Assembly (NCBI GenBank): GCA_037447655.1
Contig: JBBHKE010003380.1
Location: 1-64,000 of the forward strand
Direction: 5' to 3'
Length of the DNA stretch: 64,000 bases
From: Zygnema cylindricum
Lineage: Eukaryota > Streptophyta > Zygnematophyceae > Zygnematales > Zygnemataceae
Under the pieces are notes generated by a model, which ran no database searches, was not told where the DNA came from, and was given only the letters and a program-made list of their open reading frames with translations. Positions 10,940 to 22,975 of this stretch are shown here, one piece after another. The translations under genes and the position numbers were made by a program. Numbering within the stretch: the stretch's first letter is position 1; every line of letters starts with the position of its first letter.

Positions 10940-13269
10940 TGACTATCATTTTTTTTTTCTTACTTGGCTTTTGTTGACACACCAAAATATATAAATATCA
11001 ATGGAAAATAATAATAGATTGCTATCTCACTTTAGAAACTGATTACTTTTTTTGTTTCAAATTCTGTAGCTTTTGGTTTCAGTTGGATAAGACTGTTAAG
11101 GGAGCTTCACTCAACATTCCCGAAGTTGCAAAACTTGTTCCCTTAAGACAAAATCTTGGAACTTTCCGGGGAAATGTGGCACACTCTAATCATGCATTTG
11201 GACTTCGTACATATCCCAACGGATGGCGTCCAACCATTCGTTCTGGAGTGGTAATTTTTTTTATTTCTTTTTTGTTTTTTTTTTTACTGAGGAACATTTT
11301 AGAACAAGCTCCTATTTTTGCACATCCTCGAGCTGATTCTTTGAGCAGAGAGGAAACTCATGCAGAACATTTTCCTGGCTGCAGATGTATGGAGAGGAAA
11401 ATGTGATCGATCGCTTCATTTCTTACAAGAACTTGGTCAATGGGTGAGTAACAAATTTTTCTGACAATATTTTGATCATCCGGCAGTATTGCAGCTTACC
11501 TCTAACCCAATGCATAGAATAAAAGAAGAAGCAGAAAAAGTAATTAACTAGATGAAAGCATTTTGAAGGAAAATTCACACGATTTCACCAAGTCACAAAG
11601 TTTATGACGTTTAGTACTTAATTTAGAAAAAACGGTGAAGTAAATTTTCCCGAGTACTGTGACATTTGTCATTTAAAAACTTCTTTATCAACCACCTCTG
11701 TTGTTTCTCGCCGCTAAAATTCTACCAAATTACATATTCCCAATCCAAAAACTTATTTAGCGGCAGGAACTTTACCAACTACGACAGCTCACAAAACAAT
11801 TGCAAATACACGCTACAAAACAACCTAATAAAAGCACATCCTCATACTATCAACTAAATACCTTATTATGCACATTGGTTTCCTACAGAAATTCCAGTCA
11901 ATCCGATAGTCTATAGATTTCTGATTCCATGCCGCTTAGTCACTAACCAACTCCTACTTCGGAAGTCTTCGTCGTCATCTGCAATCATCAAAACAAACAT
12001 ATTTTTCTTATAACAGTCTCACTAAGTCTTAAGAATTATGTGGAATAACCCACAGAATTCCCTACACATTTTCAATGTCCTAGTCAGACCTGCTTCGGCA
12101 GTATATTGCCAACCATCCTTTCCATGGGTAAGGAATTAAGATTCACGGTTTCGCTGTACCAGTTCCTCCGAAAAAAGTATATGCTTACTTTGGACGTGCT
12201 GTATAGGATTCGATATTAATGCCAAGCAATCTCGATCGTCTGCACCAATTCGAGGTACTTTTTCAATTTTCATCCCAAACTTAAAAAAATAAATCTTATA
12301 GCCAAAGTGCTTCCTTCATGCCAGAGAAAACATTTAGTCTCAACCACCATAGTTGACAACGCAGCCATCGTCTCCAAGATGTTGCGCTTTGACCAAACGT
12401 GAAGAAAAATATTGTAGTTAAGCGTGTACTGAACGTTTCCTCCTCAGTGTGAGTCACTAAAACCTTCCAAAATCAGCTCTAAAGGACCTCCCAGGTGTAC
12501 TTTTATTTCTTTTGTATCTTAGGAATACATAAATACTCGTTTGACTTTTTCCCAATTTACACGACCGGGATTCTAATGAAATCTGGTTAGGACTCCCATT
12601 AATGAAATAATGTCCTGAAGACTCCCAGTGACGTGGCAATTCGCTGTTCCACTGACGTGGCAATTTGCTGTTCCACTGACGTGGCAATGTCCTGACATGT
12701 ACAGATGGCCAAATAAATCAGACTTCCAACCGCCTGTTTGGAATATTGTATGCAATCTATTTTGTCCGATTTTGTCATCCGTGACTCCGCAATGCAGATT
12801 TCTCTGTAAATATAATTTTACTTGAGTATTCGTGTAATTCGAACAACTCATCTTTGGAACCATACTTTTTACGACTATGTTTGATCCAATGATTTGGAAA
12901 TTAACGCCTCGAAGCCTTGGTATTCATAACATATCCAATAAATATGTAGTATATTGATTTCACCTGCAACTTTGTCCGTCGTAGATTGTTGTCAAATACA
13001 AAGGAGCTACTCGAAAAGAAACGCAAATCAGGTAGCTTATCCAAAGCTTATACAGTGTTGCTCCCACTATTGCTAATGTTTATACCTGCTTTTATTTCAA
13101 CACGCCGTATTGAAAGCCTCTACCCACAAAAATAGATTAACATATTTTTCGTGCATCATACTTCGACTATTTTCCACTTCAACTTATTATTTTTGCCACG
13201 CCACTTTGAGCTGGCATGTATAGAGCGATGATCTGATGTTAGACCTTATTGTTGCTAACATATCACTGA

Positions 13270-13540
13270 AATTTGTCTGACATGACTTCCCATTTCCCAT
13301 GCTTGAAAACTTTTACTCTTTCCAATATTTTTACAGCTTCACTCTCATTGGTCAAAGAAAAATCGAAAGTACACCTTGACCAGTCATCAATGAATGTGAT
13401 CATGTCATTTCCAGGCAAGAATGCTGAAATTTGCCGGAACACAAATCTAAGCGTACAAAAGCTAGTGCGGTTTGAGCCCTTTTCCCTTCCCTTTGAAAAA
13501 ATTGATATCGTTAGTTTTTATCTTGCGTGGACAGGCTGAA
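13270..13540 (-). pseudogene. Copia integrase fragment
   Basis: The minus strand translates to MITFIDDWSRCTF, matching the FIDDWSRCTFVYFL core (second catalytic Asp region) of Ty1/copia integrase. Flanking codons fit the SEAVKILERVKVF continuation. Degenerate and isolated. Confidence 0.6.
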
Positions 13541-13849
13541 AATAGGTTCCCCTTTATTTTGGTTACACATCTATATTCGATTGTTATGTTAACGACAACT
13601 TTAATCTGTACTATTCCTATTCTTTTGGCTAAGACAACTCTATCGTTGCCAGAACAATTTTGTTTGGAATAATAGATTCGGGTTTCACGTGCCTAGTGGC
13701 TACCGAGTCTATTGGTTGAGTGGCCATGAAAGGCTGAAACAAGAAAAGAACAAAGGATGATAAAGAGGCCAAAAATGGGAGAGGCCGAAATATATGAAAA
13801 GTACAGAAGTGTTGAGATGACAAAAAGGAAGTCAAAGGAGAGGGGGAAA

Positions 13850-14062
13850 AAGAAAGATCAGTGAGGAGTCGCTGGAACCAAATAGCCGTTTTGGTGGCGG
13901 AGGTGTCGGCCATATATTACGCTGCGGTGGAGGAAAGAGCAACCGTAGCTTACTTGCGGGCAGACCATGAGACAAGGCCTCCACCAAGAGAGAAACATAC
14001 ACCGACTTAGAGCGACGGTCATCTGGTTGGTTTCCCCAATCCGCATCACTAAAACAGAAAAT
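13850..14062 (-). pseudogene. Copia RNase H fragment
   Basis: The minus strand shows SDADWGNQPDDRRSKSVYV and then, after a frame change, MADTSATKTAIWFQRLLTDL, both typical of copia RNase H. It lies 5' of the integrase piece on that strand, the reverse of element order, so the two fragments come from rearranged or separate insertions. Confidence 0.6.
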
Positions 14063-14339
14063 GGAGAAATCCGGAAGGAGAAAGATGAGAGGAGGAGGTA
14101 GGAGAAGGAGGAAGAGATTTTTAATAGAGTCCACTATCTATTCACATTTTTCTCAACATCCCTTGATAGCTAATACCTATCCTTCCTGATATTCCTCGCC
14201 GGCCAAGGTAGCTCGTTCTATCTGAGCTTCTAAAACTGTGCCATATGTTTTGTTTTTAAGTCTAGTATTCTCGCTTCCCGTGATCTAACTTGCTGCAAGC
14301 TGCACAATCTCATTTGCCAAGCTTACTTTGTTTGGGGCC

Positions 14340-14660
14340 TCATGTCCTTTCTGTCCTCGATTGATTCAACTGATCAATATTAATTTCCACTTTGTTTTTT
14401 CCGTGTGTTAAAACTACGTAAAATGTGGGGTTTGGTATGTCCCACACTCGGGAAAATTGAACCGGCCAGGGCTCGACCCTTGGACCTCTAAGTAGAGCTG
14501 ACATTGCTCTAACCACTGCTCCACCAGCCCTCATGTCAGAAGTGGCGGGTCGTTATTTATTTATTTCCAGTGTATTTCGAGTGTAATCGGACCACATCCC
14601 GGTATCGAACGGCAAATCTTGCTCAATTCAACACCTTGGTTGTTTAAGGCGTAACCAGAG
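14340..14660 (-). mobile_element. tRNA-like SINE, copy 1
   Basis: The minus strand contains GGCTGGTGGAGCAGTGGTTA, an A-box-like sequence, and GGGTCGAGCCC, a B-box-like sequence, about 35 bp apart. Flanking sequence (GGCGGGTC, GTGT-CGGACCACAT, GGTATCGAACGGCAAA on plus) is shared with 58140-58375. Stems do not fold into a perfect tRNA, so I call a SINE, not a tRNA gene. Confidence 0.6.
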
Positions 14661-16049
14661 GCCTTATCTCCTTCTCTACTCATTTAATATTTTGTTAGCT
14701 CTTGAATAATCATTGTTGCGTTGCTGACATGCCTCTGAAAATAAGGAGCACTCCTCCTCAAAATTCAAATCATCTGTGTCCGGTATACCCAGTTGATGTA
14801 ATTACGTGTTATATTCCATCATAATGTGTCACCAAGGTCGAGGAAGTCAACGGACGTGGTGGAAAAGACCGGCGAGATCCCGACAGCTAAAACGGAGCGA
14901 GACAAAAAAATGTTCATGGCGAGGCCATAAACAAGGGGATCGTTATTAATCTTGGAGGATTTTGGGGCGTCCATAGGATGGCTAACTTATACTTGGCGGG
15001 AGGTTATTTTTCAGCCGTCACCAAGGGAGACGGTGCTAGATCAATAAGTCCGAGAGGGAGGAGAAGATTTATGGACCGAAGCAAAGATGGAGGAAGGTGC
15101 CCAGATCTATGATGAAGGTGAATTCGGGGGCGTGGGAAAGGAGGAGGTACAATGAGGACCGAAAGCGGATATGGCAATACTGGTACCATAATAAGCGGCC
15201 CAGGAGAAAGGGGGCGGGGAAATGGATGAGGGAGATAAAAAGGAAGTGGTGACGGCAACGAAGGCGTGGCGGGAAGGAGGTGGGAGTGGGAATGGTGCGC
15301 CGATTCCGGGGGGAACCTTGCCATTGAATTGGTCCGGGATGGGATTGGGATGGGAGGATCGGGTGGTTTGGGAAGGAGTGATATGGCACTGTGAGGCCAT
15401 AAATGTGGCCCGAGGAGTTGGGGCCATGGAAAGCTCCGGCAGGATTGGATCCAAACCAATTGGGAAAAGAATTATAGCCTGGAAATAGCAAGCCCGTAGG
15501 AGAGGCGATAGGAAAATTTGCCAATGCTAGAGAAGCATGTCCTCAAGAGTCCCCTCAACCACCATGGCAACCTCTTGTGGGCAAATCCATATATTCCAAT
15601 TACTCTAACAGTTTGTTCTTTTCCCATTTTCCTTTTTCTTCACATCTTAGTCACCATCCAATCCCTGATAAGACGTGGTCGTAATCTGAAAACTTCAAAA
15701 AATAACGTTTATTCTCCTGCCCTAACACTTATCAAGTACCGTTTCCCTTTACATATCATATTATCAAGTTATCACTATAGACACTGCTAAATCAGCATTT
15801 AATACTAGCGCTCTGGTCTTTTCTTTTCTTGTTCAACAGGATATATCTACATAAAACTGATTACATAACAATTCGAAATGGATCCTTTGCGGATACTCCG
15901 GCTTCTATTTATATGGACAAGACGCGTTCTATCACAGTTACCAATTCTTTATTCGTCGGAGTGACAGAAAATTATGGCAGTCCGAGCCCAAGATTGTGCT
16001 ATGGAAGAAAAAAGTCATACAAAGGGTGTGCCCCAATTGACGGATGCAC

Positions 16050-16131
16050 GTAAGTGAGAGAGAGGGAAAGAGAGAGAAAGAGGGGGAGAGAGAGAGGGAA
16101 AGAGGGAGGGGGAGAGGGGGAGAGAGAGAGA

Positions 16132-16170
<39 letters not shown>

Positions 16171-16490
16171 GGGAGAGGGGAGGGGAGAGGGAGGGGGGGG
16201 AGGGAGGGAGAGGGGAGAGAGAGGGAGGGGAGAGAGGAGAGGGAGGGGGGAAGAGGTGGAGAGGGGGAAAGGGGAAGAGATAGTGGGGGAGAGGGAGTAG
16301 GGGATGAGGGTGAGAGGGTTTGAAAGGCAGGAGAAGGGGAAGAGGAGGGGGGGGAGAAGGTGGAGGAAAAGGGTGAAAGGGAGGGGGTGGGGGAGGGGGA
16401 GGGAGAGGGGAACGGGTGTGGGAGAGGGAGGGGGCGGGGAAGGATGAAAGGGAGGGGGAGAGGGCGAGGTTGAGGGAGAGGGATCAAGTA
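16050..16490 (+). repeat. Polypurine tract in gene A intron 11
   Basis: About 430 bp of nearly pure A/G on the sense strand, starting at the donor. A second (GA)n run lies at 16620-16660. Confidence 0.8.
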
Positions 16491-16623
16491 TGGTGATTGT
16501 AAAAATAGTATTCAAATGGGTTTTGTACTATTCCTCCTCAATTGAACCATCTTTTGGACTTTGGACTTCAGACCTTAATTTGTTACCAAGTGGATGGTTG
16601 GTGATTTGAGTTAACAAAGAGAG

Positions 16624-16658
<35 letters not shown>

Positions 16659-19600
16659 TAGAGAGAAATTAATGATTATAGAATGGATGCACAAATATAT
16701 TTGGTTCATTTGCTCCACAAATTGAATCATTGTTCACAGGCAGATTTATCTGATTCTAAGTGGATGGTTAATTATATGAGATAATAGAAATATATGGCGG
16801 TATGAAAATGTCGACAGAATGCCTCTCGCTGCCGGAGTTCGAGGTCGGTCCACGGGGTCGGGAACTGTGGCTGATGCCGTTTTCGGAGTTTGGATCAATA
16901 CCGCCCACAGAAAAGACAATGGACGTTTCCCTAATAGAGTCATTAACTCAAGGTATATTATTTTATCTAATTTCGCATAATTTTTCTTTAAATTTTAGTT
17001 ATATAGTTCTTATTTATAAAGGATTATGCAGTACTGATTAATTTCGGAAGATTACGCCTGATATTTTTTATTTGATTTAGCCAATTTTATAATAGAAATG
17101 ACACGCATTACCTCAAAATATGAAATCGTACTTGTGATAGCCAGACATTTCTTCATGTGCTTGAACCTATGGCGACAGATTCTAAATGGGGCCATACTTC
17201 TAGTCAGCTTTTCATCATTGATTCACGAAAGTAGTACTCAGTTTATGAAAATAATTTATTGAGATTGATTTTGATCAGGTTCTCAAATTTTGACAACAAA
17301 TGCACAAAGTCAGCGCCATCGGCAGCCGTCGGTCTCGTCTGTCGAGGACATAGGGGCGGACGATTCTGGAATTCGGGTCACCTTATTACGGTAAATCACA
17401 GCTATCAGTACCAAGTCTTGATACATCCAGTTTTCCTTAGGTTTTTCCTATTTGCTTTGTTAAGCTTTTTTCTTTTATTATGCTTGTGATTTGACCTTGT
17501 TAATTTTCCTACCTTTAAAAAGCTGATTCGTATCTGGAGGTTTATTTCATGCAAGTCTCTTGGTGTAGCCTTTATTCATTTAATGATTTTATTTTTGCCT
17601 ATTTTCTTTTCCCTTCCATTTGAAGCTGAAAAACAAAAGTGTTTTTATTTCTTTCAGAACTTAACTTTTTCCAGCAACGTAATTCCTGTATGGGCCTCAC
17701 CTCCGACAGGAAATAACTACGTAAGTTTATGGTAGACATTATTACAATAAAAACAATGAGACACCTCACTCATTTTGTTATCTAGCTTTCTCGGTCAGTT
17801 TTCTTGAACAGAGAATTTAGATGATCAGAGATTTTTCATCAATGTTTTCATGTAACTGCACAGAAATCAATATAATGAAGCTGTTTTACTAATCTAAGAG
17901 TTTTATATCGTTATTACTATTGCTATTTCTTTTTTTTAGTTACTGTTTGCTACTTTTAGTGTAATTTTTCTATTTTTCCAAGCTTCACCGCAAAACTGAC
18001 ATCCTTCCGTTTTCACTTTTTTTGTGTCGAAGTCAAACAACAGTACCAGAAATCTGGGAGAAGTTGCCGAATTCATGAACTTATGGGTCAAAGACAATAC
18101 TACTTATGGAGATTCTGGCTATGTTATCGCCACAAATAATCCAAATATCACTTTATCACAATGTCAGATTTTGGATCGAGCAAATGTCTATTTCTGCCCT
18201 GGAGCCTGTTTCAGGACAGTCATCCTTTCCTATGAGGAACCAGATTTCGAGAATGGAAATGTCTACACTAATGAAGAGGCGGATTTCAGGTGGGTAGTAA
18301 TATTCGTCAAAGGGAACTTTGTCATCTTTTTTTTTTTTTTTTACTTCTCCTTATCTCCCTACCAATCATCTTTCAGTGAAGTAAGTTTCAACATTGAGTT
18401 TATATGGGAAATGTGTTAAATATTCATTTGGTCAAAGGTGGTCAAAAGCGTCTTCAATTTTTTCTTAACGGACAGCTGAAACAATTGCATTTTTTTGTCT
18501 TTTTGGGCAGCTATCTTGAAGTGGAGCGTATGAGCGATAACAAAATTATTCGAGTTCATGGAAACTCGAATGATGAGCAAAGTGTTGGCATGCCTTTGCG
18601 GATATTTCCAATGAGTCTTGCTGCTGGAGATTTGTACAGTGTGAGGTTTTTTAGTGGTTTTAATTCCACATTTTTCCTGGTTTCAGTAACAGTGGAATAT
18701 CGAGACGGAGGAGGCTGTGGAAAAGGGCTGACTCTTCAATTTGAGGCTCGAGAAGGCTTTCAGTGGTCTATGGAAGCATCGGATCATATTTATTTTAAGT
18801 AAGGCTTGAGGGTTTCCTCTCCTAAAATCAGATTTTTTTCTTAAATGGATATGCAGACAGTGCGCTGGTGTGAATCGAGGACATGGACGAGTCGAATTCT
18901 ATAGAAAATGTGACAACAGCAGAAAATGGTTTCAATTGACAATGCCTGCTTCAATTTCGGACAATTTGACAATCAGTTTGGAAAATAATTCCGACTCTTG
19001 TCAAGCTCCCATGTACGTTTCTTAACTTGGTGTTTTGCAATCGATTTAGAGACATCCATAGATTCTCAAGAACCCAAAAAAAATTATTACCCTTAATAAT
19101 CCTGAAAAAAATTTGAGAGTTTTTTTGAATAATTTTATGACATAGGTGTACGGAAATCATGTAAACTTCCAGATAACTGAAAAAATGTTGTAAGTACGCG
19201 AAATTTGACCATCAATTAAGTAATTTTAGCATCTCTTTACTAATCTATGCAGAGTGTGGATGCATGCAGGCCATGTAGCTTGGTCTGGAGCGGTGACACG
19301 TGGCAGTTCAATGCCCTGGGCATGGAATTATCGCCTCAGTTTTACAACCCGAACAGTGTCATCAGCAGCTGGAATGTAGGGAAAGCTCCCCTGGGCTATC
19401 GAAGAAGAGGTGATTCTTATAAAACGGCAATAAAGTCCGTCAAGTTTGATACTTATACATTAAGCCGGTTTTAACATTTGTTTATTAATTTGAAACAAAA
19501 ACAGTAACATGTATGCATGTTAAAAACAGCTGGAAAATAAATGGCTAGTCATATGTTGGTTTGACTCGTGTTTTGCAGTTCCACAAGTTCGAACCGACCT

Positions 19601-19780
19601 CCCATGGGCGTCAAAATCCTTAATGACATATTATTTTCGGAACATTTTTGAACTTACCAACAGCTCTCAATACGATACCTTAAACATCGAGATGTATTTG
19701 CAAGACGGGGCAGTCGCTTATCTCAACAATCAGGAAATTTTGCGATACAACCTTCCACCTGACCAAAAAATTACAACAAG

Positions 19781-20427
19781 TGTAGGATCTTAAGCAAAAG
19801 AGTTTTACAAAAATAATTCACAATACATAAATCATTACACAGCGGAAGCTCATAAAAGACAAGAGGAATATTCAGCCAAAAAGATTTATAAGTGTTCTTG
19901 GCCGAAGCCTCTTTACATCATGTCTCTTCTCTCTTCTCTCTCTTCACTCTTCTCTTTTAAATAATCTCTACTCCAATATTAATCCTCTATGATTAATTGG
20001 TTGGTTAATTAATACTCTGCACATGTACACTGCTGCTTATATATACTCGCTACTCTACACTGAGAGACAACAAGATAAGACAAGCAGAACTTAGCGTAGC
20101 GACGAAGTCTGTCCCTAGGTGACTGTGCACTCTTCAATGAAAATTCCACGAAGGAAGGCGCACGCGCTTTCTTCCTTCGAAGCAACAAATTCCAAACGTT
20201 GACTTAACACGTGTCGTCACACGAACACACCTGCACGCAAAATGTAACACCTGCGCACGAAACAAACAAGTGACGCGAAACGAAATAGTATGTTTCGTTC
20301 GCGGAAAATAAAAGTACTGTCGCGAAACGACATCGTACTTTTTGTATGATGACGCGACAGTTCGCGTCAAACAAATAAAGTTGGTATGACGCTTCGCGAA
20401 ATGTCGCGAAACGACAATAACCCAACA
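19781..20427 (-). repeat. 3' LTR of the truncated copia element
   Basis: 647 bp. On the minus strand it starts TGTTGGG and ends CCTACA. The adjacent polypurine tract is AATAAGAGGGGGAT on the minus strand. A TATATA box lies near 20039. Confidence 0.75.
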
Positions 20428-20460
20428 ATCCCCCTCTTATTGTCGGAATCGCCAAACTCT

Positions 20461-22002
20461 TCAAAATAATCCAAGTTTTGGTCGCCCCCTCTCAAACACA
20501 CCATGTGTAGCAGCCTTTGTCAACAAATCAGTTGCCTCCTCTTTTGTCGGTACGTACGAAAATTCAATCTCGTTCGCCGTAACCAAATCTCTAACGAAAT
20601 GCCATTGGATCCTGATGTGTTTCGTCCTCTTGTGAAACACAGGATTTTTCGCCAAAGCCATTGAACTCATGCTATCAGAATAAATCGTCATACAACCAAT
20701 AGGAATGCTTAACTCACGTAACATCTCCTTAATCCAAATAGATGCCTTAGCTGCATGACACGCAGCCATATACTCAGATTCTGTGGAACTCAACGCAACC
20801 GTAGGTTGTAGCCTTGAACTCCACGAGATCGCAGCTCCTCCAAAAATAAATGCATATCCTGACGTAGACTTACTTGAATCAAAATCGCCGCCCCAATCCG
20901 CGTCACAATACCCAACACACTCCAAAGAATTTTTGTCAGAAGTAAACAAAAGTCCAAGATCAATCGTACCAACCAAGTATCGAAAGATACGTCGTACGGC
21001 CTCCCAATGCGCCTTCTTTGGCTCGTGACAATAACGGCTGACGATAGATACCGCGGCCGAAATATCTGGACGAGTACCAACGCTAAGGTACATAAGTGAA
21101 CCAACCGCCTCTCTATAAGGTACGTCGATAGAATCCTCCTCTTCAAACTTACGAATGTGTAGGTTTGCATCCAACGGTGTAGAAAGCGGTTTCGCGTCAG
21201 TCATACCGAATCTCTCCAAAATTTCCTTACAATATTGAGCTTGACTCAATTTAATGTTCCCCTCCTTGTCACGTATCACTTCAATCCCCAGAATATATCG
21301 TACCTCTCCAAGATCCGTTACTTTGAAATGTAATCCAAGATAACGTTTCAACTCATTAATGCGCTCCAACTTGTCGCATGCCATCAAGAAATCATCCACA
21401 TAAACAGAAAAGATGATTTGATCAACTCCTTCACCTTTCACGTAAACTCCACAATCGGACGTAGTCCGTACAAATCCAAACTTCAATAACACTTGATGAA
21501 GTCTTAAATACCAAGTGCGTGGTGCTTGTTTCAAACCATATAATGATTTTCTCAAACGCCATACATTTCCTTCCTTCAAAGGAGAGACACCTTCCGGTAC
21601 TTTCATATATACCTCTTCCTCCAACTCACCATTTAAAAACGCGGTCTCAACGTCCATTTGATGGACGTGCTTCTTCCCCATCGCTGCAATTGCAATAATA
21701 ATCCGTAGTGACTCGAACTTCACCACGGGAGCATAAGTCTCCTTAAAATCGATTCCCTCACGTTGTTGGAACCCCTTACACACAAGCCTCGCCTTGTACT
21801 TAATTATTTCACCCGACGCTCCAGTTTTGGTTTTAAAGACCCACTTTGCATCAATCGCCTTTTTCCCCTCCGGTAATTTCACTTCCTCAAAAGTTCGATT
21901 ATCAACCACTGACTTAAATTCTTTCTCCCACGCCGGTTTCCACTTACTCTCCCAATCAACCGACCTTCTAGCCTCGACATAAGATTGAGGGTCGCCGGTC
22001 AT
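20461..22002 (-). CDS. Copia reverse transcriptase / RNase H (513 aa)
   Basis: The reading frame is uninterrupted. Early motifs are DAKWVFKTK, YKARLVCKGF and QMDVETAFLNGELEEEVYM, followed by KSLYGLKQAPRTWY. The catalytic YVDD (21391-21402) is intact. RNase H shows GYCDADWGGDFDSSKSTSGY, ALSSTESEYMA and TKHIRIQWHFVRD. This is the C-terminal part of a copia polyprotein; the upstream linker has a stop near 22018. The intact frame suggests a fairly recent insertion. Confidence 0.85.
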   Translation of the reverse strand: MTGDPQSYVEARRSVDWESKWKPAWEKEFKSVVDNRTFEEVKLPEGKKAIDAKWVFKTKTGASGEIIKYKARLVCKGFQQREGIDFKETYAPVVKFESLRIIIAIAAMGKKHVHQMDVETAFLNGELEEEVYMKVPEGVSPLKEGNVWRLRKSLYGLKQAPRTWYLRLHQVLLKFGFVRTTSDCGVYVKGEGVDQIIFSVYVDDFLMACDKLERINELKRYLGLHFKVTDLGEVRYILGIEVIRDKEGNIKLSQAQYCKEILERFGMTDAKPLSTPLDANLHIRKFEEEDSIDVPYREAVGSLMYLSVGTRPDISAAVSIVSRYCHEPKKAHWEAVRRIFRYLVGTIDLGLLFTSDKNSLECVGYCDADWGGDFDSSKSTSGYAFIFGGAAISWSSRLQPTVALSSTESEYMAACHAAKASIWIKEMLRELSIPIGCMTIYSDSMSSMALAKNPVFHKRTKHIRIQWHFVRDLVTANEIEFSYVPTKEEATDLLTKAATHGVFERGRPKLGLF

Positions 22003-22020
22003 ATTTTCCGTAAGTGATTG

Positions 22021-22772
22021 CTACAAAAGAAACTCCGTTTCCTTAGCATCGGAAAGAAAATAATGCGAATTTGATGTATTTTCCCCTTTTCGATCGTAAG
22101 TGAGTTTCTCCGGTTTCTTCCCCTTTGTAATCCGAGAGCTCCTCCTAATAACTTGCTCCTCCTCTTTTTCTTCTTTGTCTTCCTCGGATTCAATTTCAAT
22201 TTCCTTCTCACTCGATTTAGAACTCAATTTAGAACTTTGAGATTTCCGAATGTTCGAAAGGCACTCGGGAATCCAAAGATCCATTACTCTTTCTTTCAAA
22301 TTCAATTTCAACCGATTTCTTCAAGTTCTTTTTCTTAGTGTTCTCATTCGGTTTCACATCGGATTTCGAATCCCCAATGAACGGAAAGTTCTCAATTTCA
22401 CTCTCCTCATAGAAATCCAAATTTCCTTTAAATTCCCAACGGAATTCATGGCGGATTTGAGATCCTCATGAAAATCCACATTCCGAGATTCCTCCACGGT
22501 GTGACGAGCCGGATCATACACTCGGTACAAATTCCCCTTCGCACTATAACCAACAAAAATTCCCGGCCAACACCTTGGTGCAAATTTCCCTTTCCTCTTA
22601 ATTGATTCAACATAAACCGTAGCATGACATCCCCAAATTCTCAAATGATGAACCTTGGGCTTTCTACCACTCCATAACTCCTCCGGTGTTTTACTTCCGG
22701 AAACCGAAGTGAGTCTTCGGTTACAAATGTAATTCGCCGTAATTCGATTTAAATTTAAAAATGAATAAACCA
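22021..22772 (-). pseudogene. Copia integrase C-terminal region and linker, frame-broken
   Basis: The frame at 22773-22354 gives TANYICNRR, KTPEELWSGRKPKVHHLRIWG and PGIFVGYSAKGNLYRVYDP, the conserved end of copia integrase. The linker (EEQVIRRSSRITKGKKPE) continues in another frame. The DDE core is missing. Confidence 0.7.
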
Positions 22773-22782
22773 ATAATTACGA

Positions 22783-22969
22783 TTTGTCGCGTTCCCTAAG
22801 ATTTGCGAAATGAATAGTGTTACTACCTTGTCAGATTTGCGACGCTTTGTCGCGTTGCCTAAGATTTGCGAAAAAAATATTGTACCCCCGTGTCAGATTT
22901 GCGACACTTTGTCGCGTTCCCTAAGATTTCGAAATGAATAGTGTACTACCGTGTCAGATTTGCGACGCT
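22783..22969. repeat. 63-bp minisatellite, three units
   Basis: Units begin TTTGTCGCGTT at 22783, 22846 and 22908. Each contains CCTAAGATTTGCGAAA and GTCAGATTTGCGAC. The copia element is truncated at its edge. Confidence 0.75.
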
Positions 22970-22975
22970 AATCAT

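Larger units (their letters stand above)
11444..15839 (+). other. Gene A intron 10, enlarged by repeats
   Basis: 4.4 kb against 183 bp for the same intron in gene B. It holds copia integrase and RNase H fragments on the minus strand, a 24-bp tandem repeat near 12626-12690, a tRNA-like SINE and a C-rich minus-strand segment at 15.0-15.5 kb that I do not recognise. Confidence 0.7.
6646..19793 (+). pseudogene. Gene A: disrupted paralog of the G8 / beta-helix CEMIP-like gene
   Basis: Exons mirror gene B: 6646-7385, 7607-7769, 8153-8366, 8561-8768, 9019-9204, 9575-9744, 10177-10320, 10519-10630, 11070-11250, 11385-11443, 15840-16049, 16818-16952, 17279-17390, 17658-17720, 18033-18289, 18511-18798, 18857-19012, 19255-19409, 19579-19780. 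The signal peptide is MGVAIKITIAIVIWVHLESQ. G8 shows RKWSNRCIWPNS; the beta-helix shows RYPVHFHVNG, VSGHTFLVEEGG and STFWISNRANHF. Three lesions are visible. The proline-rich start reads in frame 1, but the codons joined to G8 are in frame 2, with the switch about 7050-7170. Exon 7 is one base shorter than in B (near 10290). Exon 19 runs into a copia LTR at 19781 and meets a stop at 19791, so the last ~55 residues are lost. The splice sites are well preserved, so recent decay or assembly error in low-complexity sequence are both possible. Confidence 0.8.
19781..22772 (-). mobile_element. Ty1/copia retrotransposon, 5'-truncated, inserted in exon 19 of gene A
   Basis: Minus-strand element with 3' LTR (19781-20427), polypurine tract, an intact reverse transcriptase/RNase H ORF and the C-terminal third of integrase. 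It stops near 22750-22772 in the integrase core and joins a 63-bp minisatellite. Gag, protease and the 5' LTR are absent. The five bases before the LTR are ACAAG; a matching duplication cannot be tested because the other end is lost. Confidence 0.8.

Noticed and set aside
14440-14534. Possible tRNA gene on the minus strand
   Set aside because: A- and B-box-like motifs are present but acceptor and T stems do not pair properly, and flanking sequence is shared with a second copy, so a SINE fits better.
15999-16515. Ser/Pro-rich minus-strand ORFs of about 160 codons
   Set aside because: They arise from the GA tract in intron 11 of gene A and lack any domain.
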